Assembly (NCBI RefSeq): GCF_011045095.1
Contig: NZ_JAALDL010000015.1
Span: forward strand, 91,805 to 155,804
DNA length: 64,000 bases
Direction of reading: 5' to 3'
From: Grimontia sedimenti
GTDB lineage: Bacteria; Pseudomonadota; Gammaproteobacteria; Enterobacterales; Vibrionaceae
Every line of letters starts with the position of its first letter. Position 1 is the stretch's first letter. A program made the position numbers and the translations under genes. Below the pieces are notes generated by a model. It was not told the origin of the DNA. It was given only the letters and a program-made list of their open reading frames with translations, and made no database searches. Shown here piece by piece: positions 31,409-40,500 of the stretch.

Positions 31409-32728
31409 ATGCCTGTTAAACATATTGCTGCGCTACCTAGACTTCACCAAGTCTTGATCATGGCTCTCAGTGCCCTTGTTGTGGTGCTGATTTTGCTCCC
31501 CACCGAAACTCCAGCTTCACATCCGGATGCCAAGTTCGAGGTGGGAAAACAATACCCAATTCCTCTCGATACCGTTTCCTTACTTCCACCTGAAAATGAG
31601 CAACAGCCCGTGCAGGCTTACGCCCCCTTGGAGTGGCATAAGTTCAAGGTGAAAGCCGGTGATAGCTTGGCTGTGATTTTTAACCGAGTAGGGATAAGCC
31701 CCACCACCCTTTACCGGCTGATTAACAGTGATAAAGGCACCAAATCGTTAGCCTCGTTGAAAGTGGGGGATGAAATTCACCTTGGGTTTGACGAAAACGG
31801 CCTTTTTACCCAGCTCGTGCAGCCGAAAAACGCCAATGAAAAGCTGGTAGTGACCCGCATTGGTGATGAGTTCTTTTCGAAAACAGAATCCAAACAGGTC
31901 GATACTCAGGTGAATTTTGCCTCAGCCACTATCACCTCCAGCTTCTGGAATGCTGGGGTCAGTGCAGGACTCAACGCCAATCAAATCATGGAGCTGGCAG
32001 GCATTTTCGGTTGGGACATCGACTTCGCTCTCGACATTCGTCAGGGCGACAAATTTTCGGTGCTGTTTGAAGAGCAGTTGGTTGAAGGTGAAATGATTGG
32101 CCGAGGTAATATTCTTGCCGCGACATTTACCAACCAGGGCGAAACCTTCACTGCTATCCGCTCTGAAACCGGTAAGTATTATGATGAGAAAGGCCGCGCA
32201 ATGAGAAAAGCCTTCCTGCGCTCACCTGTTAACTTCCGGTACGTCAGTTCAAACTTCAACCCACGCCGCCTGCACCCTGTGACGGGTCGCGTTAAAGCAC
32301 ACCGCGGCACAGATTATGTCGCACCTGTTGGTACACCGATTTGGGCGGCAGGCGATGGTGTCGTGATGAAGTCGGCCTACAACAAATTCAATGGCCACTA
32401 CGTTTTCATCCGTCATAGCTCAACCTACATCACCAAGTACCTTCACCTGACCAAGCGCAAAGTGAAAACGGGTCAGCGCGTCAAACAAGGACAAACCATT
32501 GGTACACTCGGTGGCACTGGCCGCGTGACAGGCCCTCACCTTCACTACGAATTTCTGGTAAACGGTGTTCATAAGAACCCAAGAACCGTCAAATTGCCGC
32601 AATCGAAATCACTGGCAGGTAAGGAAAAGACCGCTTTTATTGAACTGGCTAAAGACCGCATGGCACAACTCAATAAGTTCGAGCAATTGTTAGCATCCAT
32701 CGGCACCCTAGAACGCGTTTCTTCTTAG
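31409..32728 (+). CDS. M23 family peptidoglycan DD-endopeptidase (MepM/Shy-like)
   Basis: Cuts peptide crosslinks in peptidoglycan to allow cell-wall growth. 439 residues: one N-terminal membrane helix or uncleaved signal (about 14-31), an OapA-like segment, a LysM-like wall-binding domain (about 76-130, WHKFKVKAGDSLAVIFNRVG), a middle domain, and a C-terminal M23 peptidase. Zinc ligands are visible as His and Asp in KAHRGTDY and the His-x-His pair in TGPHLHYEF. Layout and many motifs (SSNFNPRRLHPVTGRV) match E. coli MepM and the V. cholerae Shy endopeptidases; the V. cholerae gene in this position next to tyrS is, from memory, shyC. The ribosome site is poor, so the exact start is less certain. 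Confidence 0.9.
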   Translation: MPVKHIAALPRLHQVLIMALSALVVVLILLPTETPASHPDAKFEVGKQYPIPLDTVSLLPPENEQQPVQAYAPLEWHKFKVKAGDSLAVIFNRVGISPTTLYRLINSDKGTKSLASLKVGDEIHLGFDENGLFTQLVQPKNANEKLVVTRIGDEFFSKTESKQVDTQVNFASATITSSFWNAGVSAGLNANQIMELAGIFGWDIDFALDIRQGDKFSVLFEEQLVEGEMIGRGNILAATFTNQGETFTAIRSETGKYYDEKGRAMRKAFLRSPVNFRYVSSNFNPRRLHPVTGRVKAHRGTDYVAPVGTPIWAAGDGVVMKSAYNKFNGHYVFIRHSSTYITKYLHLTKRKVKTGQRVKQGQTIGTLGGTGRVTGPHLHYEFLVNGVHKNPRTVKLPQSKSLAGKEKTAFIELAKDRMAQLNKFEQLLASIGTLERVSS

Positions 32729-32772
32729 CTGTTTGATGATAGTTTTTTGAAAGTAGTGGTTTGATAGAAAAT

Positions 32773-32801
32773 AAAAAGCAGCGCTTATGCGCTGCTTTTT
32801 T
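32773..32801. terminator. Bidirectional terminator between the M23 peptidase gene and vexF
   Basis: AAAAAGCAGCGC, loop TTAT, GCGCTGCTTTTTT: long perfect stem with T-runs on both strands. Confidence 0.92.
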
Positions 32802-32819
32802 GAACGTCAGAATTCCGCC

Positions 32820-35800
32820 TCAAAGCTGAGGCTCAGCTTCCCGTTGTGGCTTTGGGAGCGTCGAATCCTTCTCTTCGGTTTGCCAAATCATATTGGTTTC
32901 TTTCTTCACCCTTTTTGGCTCACGGGCCAGCATCAGAAGACAGGGCGTCAAGACCAACGTCAGTACTGTAGAGAACGCCAAACCACCGGCTACGGCTGTG
33001 GCAAGTTGAGACCACCACTGAGTACTCGGTGCGCCGAACTCAATACCGCGGTTCACCAAGTCAACGTTCATTTCCAGCACCATTGGCATTAGACCCAGAA
33101 TCGTCGTTACGGTCGTTAACAGTACTGGGCGTAAACGCTGAGCACCGGTGCGTAAGATGGCGTCAACTTTTTCAAGGCCACGGCGACGCATTACATTGTA
33201 GGTATCAATCAATACAATGTTGTTGTTCACCACAATCCCCGCAAGCGTAATCACACCAACGCCAGACATGATGACCCCAAACGGACGCTGGAATACAAGA
33301 AGGCCAAGGAACACACCGACTGTCGAGAACAAGACTGCACTCAAAATCAGGAACGCCTGATAGAAGCTGTTGAATTGCGTAATAAGGATCAAAGCCATTG
33401 CCGCCAATGCCGCCATAAAGGCTGTCATCAGGAAGGCAGAGCTTTCATCCTGCTCCTCGTTCTGACCACGCAAGATCACTCGCACTTCTGGCGACAATCC
33501 CAGCGCTTCAATCTGCTCATTCAGTCCCGGCAGCGACAGACTGAGGTTATAACCTTCCGTCATATCGGCCATCACTTTCACAACACGTCTGCCGTCAACA
33601 CGGTCAATGTTGCCTTGCTTTGGCTCTGGCTTAATTTGGGCAAAATTGGTGATAGGTACCAATCCATAAGCAGTTTTAACGCGAAGCTCATCAAAACGGC
33701 CGATATCGCGCTTTTCTTCCGGATAACGCACCAGAATATCAACTTCCTCAGTAGCGTCATCTGGCAGGTAATCACCAATTTTAAGACCGTTGGTCACGAA
33801 CTGTACTGTGTTACCCACCAGCAAAGCATCAGCCCCGTAGCGGGCAGCATCTTCGCGGTTGATATCAATTGACCAATCAATACCCGGCTTAGTCAGAGTA
33901 TCGCTGTAGTTGGTAAACGCAGGATCCTGCTCGAGCAGATCGCGGATTTGTTTCGCAGCGGGGGCGATCAGCCTATGGTCTGCAGCGCTGATTTCAATCG
34001 ACAGGTCATGATCGCTCGGCGGCCCTGCATCGGGCTTTTTGAACTCCAGTTCCAAGCCTGACAAATCCGCCGTTTTCTCGCGCAGCTCTTCGATGATCTC
34101 TTTTACCTTACGACGCTCTTGCCAATCGACAGGCTTCATTTGGATCACGCCAATCTCATCCTGACCACCGGTTTTGGTGTAAACGGATTCAATCTCGTCC
34201 ATGCCCATGACACGCTCTTCAACTTCGGCCATCAAGGCGTCTTTTTCGAAGATCGACAAATCACCATGGGAACGCACTTTGATGTTAAAGAACGCAGGAT
34301 CCACATCAGGGAAGAATTCTGAGCCGAGACCTGACTTGCCGTACGAAAAGATAACACCAGCAGCCACAATCACAGCCGCAATCAGAATCTTAATAGGGTG
34401 TTTGATTGCAACAGAAAGCGTGTTGATATAGGCGCGTGTAATACCACGGGCTTCGGAGAAATCACCCTGCTCGAGTGCATGAGTACGAGCCTGTTGCTCG
34501 GCTGTCAAAGGCAGAGGCTTACCCACCATGCTACCCAGAACAGGTACAAACAGCAGTGCCATTGCGAGAGAAGCAGCAAGTGTTGCAATCAGCGTCAGAG
34601 GCATATAGCCCATGAACTCACCGGTGATCCCAGGCCAGAACAGAAGCGGCGCAAAAGCGGCAAGTGTAGTGGCTGTCGATGCAATGATCGGCCACGCCAT
34701 GCGGTGTGCCGCTTCGCGGTAAGCCATTTTACGATCCACACCTTCGCGCATACGACGATCGGCGTATTCGGTCACTACGATCGCGCCATCTACCAGCAGG
34801 CCGACAGCCATGATGAGAGAGAACAGCACGACGATATTGACCGTCAGTCCGGCCAATGACAGCACCACCAGACCCGTCAAGAAGGAGCCAGGAATCGAAA
34901 CGCCCACCAGCAGCGCAGTGCGCGCCCCCAGAATCGCGATAATAACAATCACCACCAGCAAGATAGCGGAAAGGATGTTGTTCTGGAGATCAGTCAACAT
35001 CGAGCGCACATCTTCAGAGCCATCCCAAGTGTATTTCACCTGAAGTGCACCAGGCCAAAGCGGAGACTTCTGGGCTTCATTCATGACGGCTTTTGCCAGC
35101 TCAACGGTCTCGATGATGTTCTCGCCGGCGCGCTTTTTGACATCCAGCACGACTGCAGGCTTACCATCCAGACGGGCAAAGCTTTCCGGATCTTTAAACG
35201 CGCGGCGAACGGTTGCAACATCGCCCACCGTGACCACCTGATTGCCTTCAATCTTTATTGGCAAGGTCAGTATGTCATTGGCAGTTTCGAATACGGAAGG
35301 CACTTTGACGGAAAAGCGGCCATAGCCGGTATCCACATACCCTGCCGCGACAACGCGGTTGTTACGGGAAACCAGATTAAAGATGTCTTGCTGATCCAGT
35401 CCATAACTTTCCAACAACAGCGGTTCGACGATAATTTCCACCACGTCGTCACGATCGCCGGCAATATCCACTTCGAGGATTTGCTTAAAGCCTTCCAGTT
35501 CTTCCTGAAGTTGTCGGGCAATTTTGACAATCGCACGCTCAGAAACGTCGCCATACAAAGCAATCGACAATACGGGCTGCATGTTAGCGAAAGTGACTTC
35601 GTTGACGGTTGGTTCGTCGCTGTCGTCTGGCAAACGCGGTTTGACCAGATCTACAGCTTCACGCACGTCCGCCATAGCTTCATTGAGATCAACACCAACG
35701 TTGAACTCAAGCGTGACCGACGCGTGGCCTTCCGTCGCCGTTGCCGTCATTTCTTTGATGCCTTCAATCGAACGAAGTTCTTGCTCAACCGGACGCACCA

Positions 35801-35990
35801 AAAGACGCTCCGCATCTTCTGGGGAAATACCTTCGTGGCTCACAGAGACATAAATCACCGGAATGGTGATGTCAGGATCAGACTCTTTCGGAATGGTTTG
35901 ATAGGTGTAAAAGCCCGCCACCAAAAGCACCAACAACAAGGTGACCATGGTACGGGTGCGAGCCAGTGACGCATCAATCAATGTTCTCAT
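32820..35990 (-). CDS. vexF: RND family multidrug efflux transporter (VexF-like)
   Basis: Inner-membrane pump of a tripartite drug efflux system. 1056 residues with two repeats, each of membrane helices flanking a large periplasmic domain (about 30-335 and 560-860), and 12 helices in total. N-terminal helix and porter motifs (IPKESDPDITIPVIYVSVSHEG, LLVRPVEQELRSIEGI) fit the family. The TM4 motif reads GLLVDGAIVV (Asp401-Gly402) where AcrB has Asp-Asp, and TM10 reads VVNNNIVLID (Asn922) where AcrB has its relay lysine. It follows vexE by 12 bases on the same strand. Gene order matches V. cholerae vexEF, a pump reported as sodium-dependent; substrate range here is inferred. Ribosome site GGGGGG. 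Confidence 0.88.
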   Translation of the reverse strand: MRTLIDASLARTRTMVTLLLVLLVAGFYTYQTIPKESDPDITIPVIYVSVSHEGISPEDAERLLVRPVEQELRSIEGIKEMTATATEGHASVTLEFNVGVDLNEAMADVREAVDLVKPRLPDDSDEPTVNEVTFANMQPVLSIALYGDVSERAIVKIARQLQEELEGFKQILEVDIAGDRDDVVEIIVEPLLLESYGLDQQDIFNLVSRNNRVVAAGYVDTGYGRFSVKVPSVFETANDILTLPIKIEGNQVVTVGDVATVRRAFKDPESFARLDGKPAVVLDVKKRAGENIIETVELAKAVMNEAQKSPLWPGALQVKYTWDGSEDVRSMLTDLQNNILSAILLVVIVIIAILGARTALLVGVSIPGSFLTGLVVLSLAGLTVNIVVLFSLIMAVGLLVDGAIVVTEYADRRMREGVDRKMAYREAAHRMAWPIIASTATTLAAFAPLLFWPGITGEFMGYMPLTLIATLAASLAMALLFVPVLGSMVGKPLPLTAEQQARTHALEQGDFSEARGITRAYINTLSVAIKHPIKILIAAVIVAAGVIFSYGKSGLGSEFFPDVDPAFFNIKVRSHGDLSIFEKDALMAEVEERVMGMDEIESVYTKTGGQDEIGVIQMKPVDWQERRKVKEIIEELREKTADLSGLELEFKKPDAGPPSDHDLSIEISAADHRLIAPAAKQIRDLLEQDPAFTNYSDTLTKPGIDWSIDINREDAARYGADALLVGNTVQFVTNGLKIGDYLPDDATEEVDILVRYPEEKRDIGRFDELRVKTAYGLVPITNFAQIKPEPKQGNIDRVDGRRVVKVMADMTEGYNLSLSLPGLNEQIEALGLSPEVRVILRGQNEEQDESSAFLMTAFMAALAAMALILITQFNSFYQAFLILSAVLFSTVGVFLGLLVFQRPFGVIMSGVGVITLAGIVVNNNIVLIDTYNVMRRRGLEKVDAILRTGAQRLRPVLLTTVTTILGLMPMVLEMNVDLVNRGIEFGAPSTQWWSQLATAVAGGLAFSTVLTLVLTPCLLMLAREPKRVKKETNMIWQTEEKDSTLPKPQREAEPQL

Positions 35991-36002
35991 GTGATGCCCC
36001 CC

Positions 36003-37094
36003 TTATTGTGCCGATGCTTGACGCACCGCCTCGACGGCATCACCGTCACGCACAAAGCCCTGTCCTTTGGTAATAACGTCCACCGTATCACCAAGGCCTG
36101 CCAGCCAAACGCCATTTTGCTCAGCTTTGACGACTTTGGCAGAGACAAAGGCAACCTTGTCACCTTTTAAGGTTTTCACTCCCAAGTTACCTTTTTCATC
36201 CAATGCCAGCATTGATGGGCTCAGCTTCACAGCGCTTTGCTGCTCAAGCGCCAGATCCACTTCCGCACTGATACCTGCCGGTAACTTTTGCTCTGGATTT
36301 GGGATTTCCAGTTCAATGGTGAAGGTATTGGTTGCCGGAGAGGAGATACTGGATTGGTAGCGCAGACGCCCTTCTTTCATCGCGCCATTAACCAGCAAAA
36401 TATTGGCTGGCAAATCCGCATCAATATCGCTGATGTGTTTTTCGCTTACATCAGCAGTCACGATGAGAGGATCGAGATCAATCAGAGTCGCCATAGGATC
36501 GCCGATGCCAAGATAGTCACCAACTTCTACATTTAGGTCATCAACAATGCCATCAAACGGTGCTTTTACCTCGGTGTGAGACAGTGCCAGTTTGAGGTTC
36601 TTCACTGTCGCACGGGCTTCCACCAAATTGGCCTGCGCCAGCGAGAACGCCACCTCGCCTTGAAGCCCTTTTTTCTTCAATGATTGGGCTGCGTTATATT
36701 CTTTTTTACGCACCAAAAGCAGTGCCTCAGCGCGTTCGAGTTGCGCCTGACGGTCGGCTTTGTCGATATAAAGCAGTAAATCCCCCTGCTTAACCGAAGC
36801 TCCTTTGCGGACAGACACTTTGGTGACCCGTCCTGCAGCTTCCGCCGAAATGGTGGCTGAGCGATCAGGTGCCGTGCGTCCATATAGCGAAATAGAGCGG
36901 GTAACCGGCTCTGCGCGGAATGTTTCAACGCCGACTTTCGTTAATGGTGCTGCCGCTGGTTCTTTTTTGTCAGAGTCAGACTGCTCATTGCTATGACCGC
37001 TGCCAACCCAAAAGACCAAACCACAAAGTAATACAAGAGAAATGACCCAGGGACGCTGGGAGAGGAAAGACGTTTTCGCGCCTGCATTCGTCAT
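36003..37094 (-). CDS. vexE: RND efflux periplasmic adaptor (VexE-like)
   Basis: Membrane-fusion protein that joins the RND pump to an outer-membrane TolC channel. 363 residues: an N-terminal membrane anchor (about 13-30; there is no lipobox cysteine at a cleavage site), a lipoyl half-domain (RVTKVSVRKGASVKQGDLLLYID, about 92-112, in two readable parts), a coiled-coil hairpin (about 113-165), the second lipoyl half (KAPFDGIVDDLNVEVGDYL), a beta-barrel and a membrane-proximal domain. It starts the vexEF operon; ribosome site AGGATGG. No TolC gene is in view, so the shared genomic TolC is presumably used. Confidence 0.88.
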   Translation of the reverse strand: MTNAGAKTSFLSQRPWVISLVLLCGLVFWVGSGHSNEQSDSDKKEPAAAPLTKVGVETFRAEPVTRSISLYGRTAPDRSATISAEAAGRVTKVSVRKGASVKQGDLLLYIDKADRQAQLERAEALLLVRKKEYNAAQSLKKKGLQGEVAFSLAQANLVEARATVKNLKLALSHTEVKAPFDGIVDDLNVEVGDYLGIGDPMATLIDLDPLIVTADVSEKHISDIDADLPANILLVNGAMKEGRLRYQSSISSPATNTFTIELEIPNPEQKLPAGISAEVDLALEQQSAVKLSPSMLALDEKGNLGVKTLKGDKVAFVSAKVVKAEQNGVWLAGLGDTVDVITKGQGFVRDGDAVEAVRQASAQ

Positions 37095-37160
37095 AATCGT
37101 TCCATCCTGACGTAGTTACTGCAGTGAAAGAAAATGGACGCTGATCCTGCTGGTCCATTG

Positions 37161-37194
37161 AAAAAACGCGGCAGCTCCGCTAAGAACTGCCGCG
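37161..37194 (-). terminator. Terminator after erpA
   Basis: On the minus strand CGCGGCAG/CTGCCGCG arms (37187-37194 and 37167-37174) with a 12-base loop are followed by a six-T run. It separates erpA from the vexEF operon. Confidence 0.85.
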
Positions 37195-37217
37195 CCTTAA
37201 AAAGAGTGTCTTATAGT

Positions 37218-37559
37218 TTATACACTGAAAGAGGCACCACAACCACAGGTAGTCGTTGCATTAGGGTTATTAACGAAGAAACGTGAGCCTTCTAACCCTT
37301 CTGTGTAATCGACGACACCGCCGATCAAATATTGCAGGCTCATTGGGTCAACAACCAAGGTGACACCACTTTTTTCGATGGTCATATCGCCATCGTTGAC
37401 GCTTTCATCAAACGTGAAGCCGTACTGGAACCCACTACAGCCACCACCAGTGATATACACACGTAGCTTCAGGTTCGGATTTTCCTCTTCCTGAATCAGC
37501 GTTTTTACCTTATTCGCTGCGGTTTCAGAAAACTGCAGTGGCAAAGCGGCATCACTCAT
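37218..37559 (-). CDS. erpA: Iron-sulfur cluster insertion protein ErpA
   Basis: A-type carrier that delivers 4Fe-4S clusters to apoproteins such as the isoprenoid enzymes IspG and IspH. 113 residues, one shorter than E. coli. The three cluster-binding cysteines are present: Cys41 in GGGCSGF and Cys105/Cys107 in TTCGCGASF. Ribosome site GAGGT eight bases before the ATG. An IscR type-1-like site lies 44 bases upstream, so iron-sulfur status likely sets its expression. It is divergent from hemL, sharing the 218-bp region between them, and ends at its own terminator. Confidence 0.97.
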   Translation of the reverse strand: MSDAALPLQFSETAANKVKTLIQEEENPNLKLRVYITGGGCSGFQYGFTFDESVNDGDMTIEKSGVTLVVDPMSLQYLIGGVVDYTEGLEGSRFFVNNPNATTTCGCGASFSV

Positions 37560-37602
37560 TGTTACCTCACATTAACTCTTTATATTCTGACCGCATTATC
37601 TA

Positions 37603-37627
37603 ATACCTGACTAATTCGTTCAAGTAT
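37603..37627. promoter_or_regulatory. IscR type-1-like binding site upstream of erpA
   Basis: The 25 bases from ATACCTGACT to CAAGTAT agree with 23 of 25 positions of the IscR type-1 consensus as I know it (ATASYYGACT, AT-rich centre, AGTCRRSTAT). The two mismatches are in the right half, CGTTC in place of YAGTC. It is 44 bases before the erpA start codon, a place where IscR carrying its 2Fe-2S cluster could repress. Control of erpA by IscR is established in E. coli. Confidence 0.65.
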
Positions 37628-37777
37628 TGCTCTTCGCACGGAAACTTACTCAGCAATATACACCAAGTTTAAGCCGGATGTGATGCTTACCTCATCATCC
37701 ATCTCGCACCCTTTAAACGTATCCCGTACAATACGCACCGACAGTGAATTTTCGAGCAAAAGGCCCAGGAAAGAACC

Positions 37778-39067
37778 ATGACAAAATCAGCCGAGCTATT
37801 TCAGCAAGCCCGTAAAACCATCCCTGGCGGTGTGAACTCTCCCGTTCGCGCTTTCGCAGGTGTAGGCGGCGACCCTATTTTTATCGAACGTGCTGATGGC
37901 GCGTACATTTATGACGCAGATGGAAAAGCCTACATCGACTACGTTGGTTCTTGGGGGCCAATGATCCTGGGTCACAACCACCCAAGCATTCGTGATGCAG
38001 TAATCACCGCAGCACAAAATGGCCTGAGCTTTGGTGCACCAACTGCCCGAGAAATCACGCTGGCTGAGCTGGTTAGCAAGCTGGTTCCATCCATGGAAAT
38101 GGTTCGCATGGTGAGCTCCGGTACCGAAGCGACTATGAGTGCTATCCGTCTGGCACGTGGTTTTACCCGTCGCGACAAATTCATTAAGTTTGAAGGCTGC
38201 TACCACGGCCATGCAGACTGCTTGCTGGTGAAGGCCGGTTCTGGTGCACTGACGCTGGGTGAGCCAACCTCTCCGGGTGTGCCTGCAGACTTCGCCAAAC
38301 ACACCCTCACTTGTACCTTCAACGATCTGGACTCAGTGCGTGCCGCGTTCGAGCAATATCCAGAAGAGATTTCGTGCATTATCGTTGAACCTGTTGCCGG
38401 CAACATGAACTGTATTCCACCACAGGAAGGTTTCCTGGAAGGGCTTCGCGCACTGTGTGACGAATTTGGCGCACTGCTGATTTTCGATGAAGTAATGACA
38501 GGTTTCCGTGTTGCTCTGGGCGGCGCGCAGGCGCATTACAACATCAAGCCGGATCTGACGACCTTAGGTAAAGTTATCGGTGGCGGTATGCCTGTCGGTG
38601 CATTCGGTGGCCGTCGTGACGTGATGGAATACATTGCACCAACTGGCCCGGTTTATCAGGCGGGTACGCTTTCTGGTAACCCTGTCGCCATGGCAGCCGG
38701 TGAAGCGGCGCTGACCGAGTTGTCAAAAGAGGGCAATGAAGCACATCTTGCAGAGCTGACCAAGCGTTTGGCTGAAGGTTTCAAAACCACGGCTGATAAA
38801 CACGGCGTTGCTCTGGCGGTAAACCAAGTTGGCGGTATGTTCGGCTTCTTCTTTACCGACAAAGATACCATCAGCTGTTTTGCTGACGTTCAACAATGTG
38901 ACATTGAGAAATTCAAACGCTTCTTCCATCTAATGCTAGAAGAAGGCGTGTATTTAGCACCGTCTGCTTTTGAAGCAAGCTTCACCTCTCTCGCCCACGG
39001 TGAGAAAGAACTGGAAGCTACACTGGCAGCCGCTGACCGCGCGTTTGCAAAGCTGGCAGCAGAATAA
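37778..39067 (+). CDS. hemL: Glutamate-1-semialdehyde 2,1-aminomutase
   Basis: PLP enzyme that converts glutamate-1-semialdehyde into 5-aminolevulinate, the entry to heme. 429 residues with the class III aminotransferase fold. The cofactor lysine is Lys265 in [10 protein letters not shown], as in E. coli. Other landmarks are the N-terminal [30 protein letters not shown] and FDEVMTGFR, and the C-terminal [16 protein letters not shown]. It is transcribed away from erpA and ends at a strong terminator shared with a tiny convergent gene. Confidence 0.97.
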   Translation: MTKSAELFQQARKTIPGGVNSPVRAFAGVGGDPIFIERADGAYIYDADGKAYIDYVGSWGPMILGHNHPSIRDAVITAAQNGLSFGAPTAREITLAELVSKLVPSMEMVRMVSSGTEATMSAIRLARGFTRRDKFIKFEGCYHGHADCLLVKAGSGALTLGEPTSPGVPADFAKHTLTCTFNDLDSVRAAFEQYPEEISCIIVEPVAGNMNCIPPQEGFLEGLRALCDEFGALLIFDEVMTGFRVALGGAQAHYNIKPDLTTLGKVIGGGMPVGAFGGRRDVMEYIAPTGPVYQAGTLSGNPVAMAAGEAALTELSKEGNEAHLAELTKRLAEGFKTTADKHGVALAVNQVGGMFGFFFTDKDTISCFADVQQCDIEKFKRFFHLMLEEGVYLAPSAFEASFTSLAHGEKELEATLAAADRAFAKLAAE

Positions 39068-39081
39068 ATGTCTTTATGATC

Positions 39082-39109
39082 AAAAAACGGAGCTTAGGCT
39101 CCGTTTTTT
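39082..39109. terminator. Bidirectional terminator after hemL
   Basis: AAAAAACGGAGC, loop TTAG, GCTCCGTTTTTT: perfect 12-bp stem with T-runs on both strands. It also ends the small minus-strand gene, whose stop codon touches it. Confidence 0.92.
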
Positions 39110-39218
39110 ATTGCCAGTAGATCACGACAAGTACCACAAGGGCGACAACACAAAGTAACGGCAAACTCAGTTTGCGTCGTTTTTTGGACTCGCAGTTGCC
39201 TTCGCAACACGCCATCAT
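39108..39218 (-). CDS. Tiny Cys-rich single-helix membrane protein, function unknown
   Basis: A 36-codon gene (35 residues if the second of two adjacent ATGs at 39213-39215 is used). The N-terminus MACCEGNCESKKRRK holds three cysteines and then a basic cluster, followed by one hydrophobic helix (LSLPLLCVVALVVLVVIYW), which predicts an inner-membrane protein with the cysteines and positive charges in the cytoplasm. A good ribosome site (AAAGGA, 5 bases before the first ATG) and a terminator right at the stop support it as a real gene. The cysteines could bind a metal or iron-sulfur cluster or form disulfides. I recall no characterised family. Confidence 0.7.
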   Translation of the reverse strand: MMACCEGNCESKKRRKLSLPLLCVVALVVLVVIYWQ

Positions 39219-39312
39219 TTTTGTCCTTTCTCGTTGAATTATCACAACGTATCATAGCTTCCTTACTACACTCTTCTCCACAATTGGTGGAGAGAAACTA
39301 AGGAGCCATGCT

Positions 39313-40395
39313 GTGGCGTCATTCAAGGCCGAACCAAGACACTGGACATTGATAGGTGCACTGCTTCTCGCGGCGTATGCCTGTTACATGCTCATCGCCC
39401 CTTACATGGGGTCTATTGTGCTGGCATTTATTGTCTCCCTGCTTTTCTTTCCTCTGCACGAGAAGATAGAAAACAAGCTACCATCTCACCCTAACGTTGC
39501 TGCCGCGCTTTCCTGCACGTTGTTGACCGTGATGATTATCATACCCCTGATTTTTGTCGCCGCCGCCATATTGAGTCAGGGCGTTACCTTCTTTACCGGT
39601 GCCTACGAGTGGCTTACGCAAGGAGGCGCAAAAGAAATTCTGGCAGCGCCTTTGGTCAAATCAGGCCTGGCTTTAGTGGATAAATGGTTGCCTACCGACT
39701 CCATCAACCCTCAGGAATTAGTTGCCAAAGCCGCTTCGACACTGTCAGCAATGAGCTCTCAAATGCTGGGCATGAGTTCAAAAATCTTGGGTGATGTAAC
39801 AGGCGTATTCGTGAATTTCCTGTTGATGCTGTTCGTGCTGTTTTTCCTGCTCCGCGATCACGACAAGATCATCAACATGCTGCGTCACGTCAGCCCCCTT
39901 TCCCGCAGTCAGGAAGATACTTTGTTGGATGAAGCAGAGAAAGTGGCCAAGTCAGCCGTGCTGGGTTCTTTCCTCACTGCACTCGCTCAAGGCATCGTGG
40001 GTGGTTTCGCGATGTGGCTTGCCGGGTTTGCGGGTCTCTTCTGGGGCACAATGATGGCCTTTGCCTCGTTTATTCCGGTTGTTGGAACCGCACTTATCTG
40101 GCTACCAGCCGCCGCTTACCTACTGTTGATTGGACAATGGGAATGGGCAGCCTTCCTCGCAGGTTGGGGCGTTATCGTGGTGGGCTCGGTCGATAACATC
40201 CTGCGTCCTCTGCTGATGCAAGGAAACTCTGGGATGAATACCCTGCTGATTTTCTTCTCACTGATTGGTGGTCTGCATGTGTATGGCCTGATGGGATTGA
40301 TTTATGGCCCCATCATTTTCTCGCTCACACTGGTACTGTTCCGAATGTACGAAACAGAATTCCACAGCTTCCTTGAGAAGCAAGATAACTGCTGA
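39313..40395 (+). CDS. AI-2E/PerM family membrane transporter
   Basis: 360 residues with seven to eight helices in the family pattern: a pair near the N-terminus (14-50), helix 60-90, then a long amphipathic stretch, helix 155-177, and a C-terminal block (210-345) with GLFWGTMMAFASFIPVVGTALIW and DNILRPLLMQGNSGMN, the conserved signature of the family. Members export autoinducer-2 or act as ion/proton antiporters; closest in feel to YdiK-type proteins. The start is GTG at 39313: AAGGAG stands seven bases before it, whereas the ATG at 39308 is out of frame and stops soon. Confidence 0.85.
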   Translation: MASFKAEPRHWTLIGALLLAAYACYMLIAPYMGSIVLAFIVSLLFFPLHEKIENKLPSHPNVAAALSCTLLTVMIIIPLIFVAAAILSQGVTFFTGAYEWLTQGGAKEILAAPLVKSGLALVDKWLPTDSINPQELVAKAASTLSAMSSQMLGMSSKILGDVTGVFVNFLLMLFVLFFLLRDHDKIINMLRHVSPLSRSQEDTLLDEAEKVAKSAVLGSFLTALAQGIVGGFAMWLAGFAGLFWGTMMAFASFIPVVGTALIWLPAAAYLLLIGQWEWAAFLAGWGVIVVGSVDNILRPLLMQGNSGMNTLLIFFSLIGGLHVYGLMGLIYGPIIFSLTLVLFRMYETEFHSFLEKQDNC

Positions 40396-40500
40396 TACTA
40401 GGATCTGTTGAGCTTAAGGAACCTAAGGCGCGGCATATTCCCTCACAGGTGACTTTGTGGGAAAATCCGCGCCTCTTTGTTTGATAGCCCCGAGGTATCC

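Noticed and set aside
34398-34859. Long plus-strand frames antisense to vexF
   Set aside because: Composition is that of a shadow of the real gene (Arg/His/Gln-rich), with no start signals.
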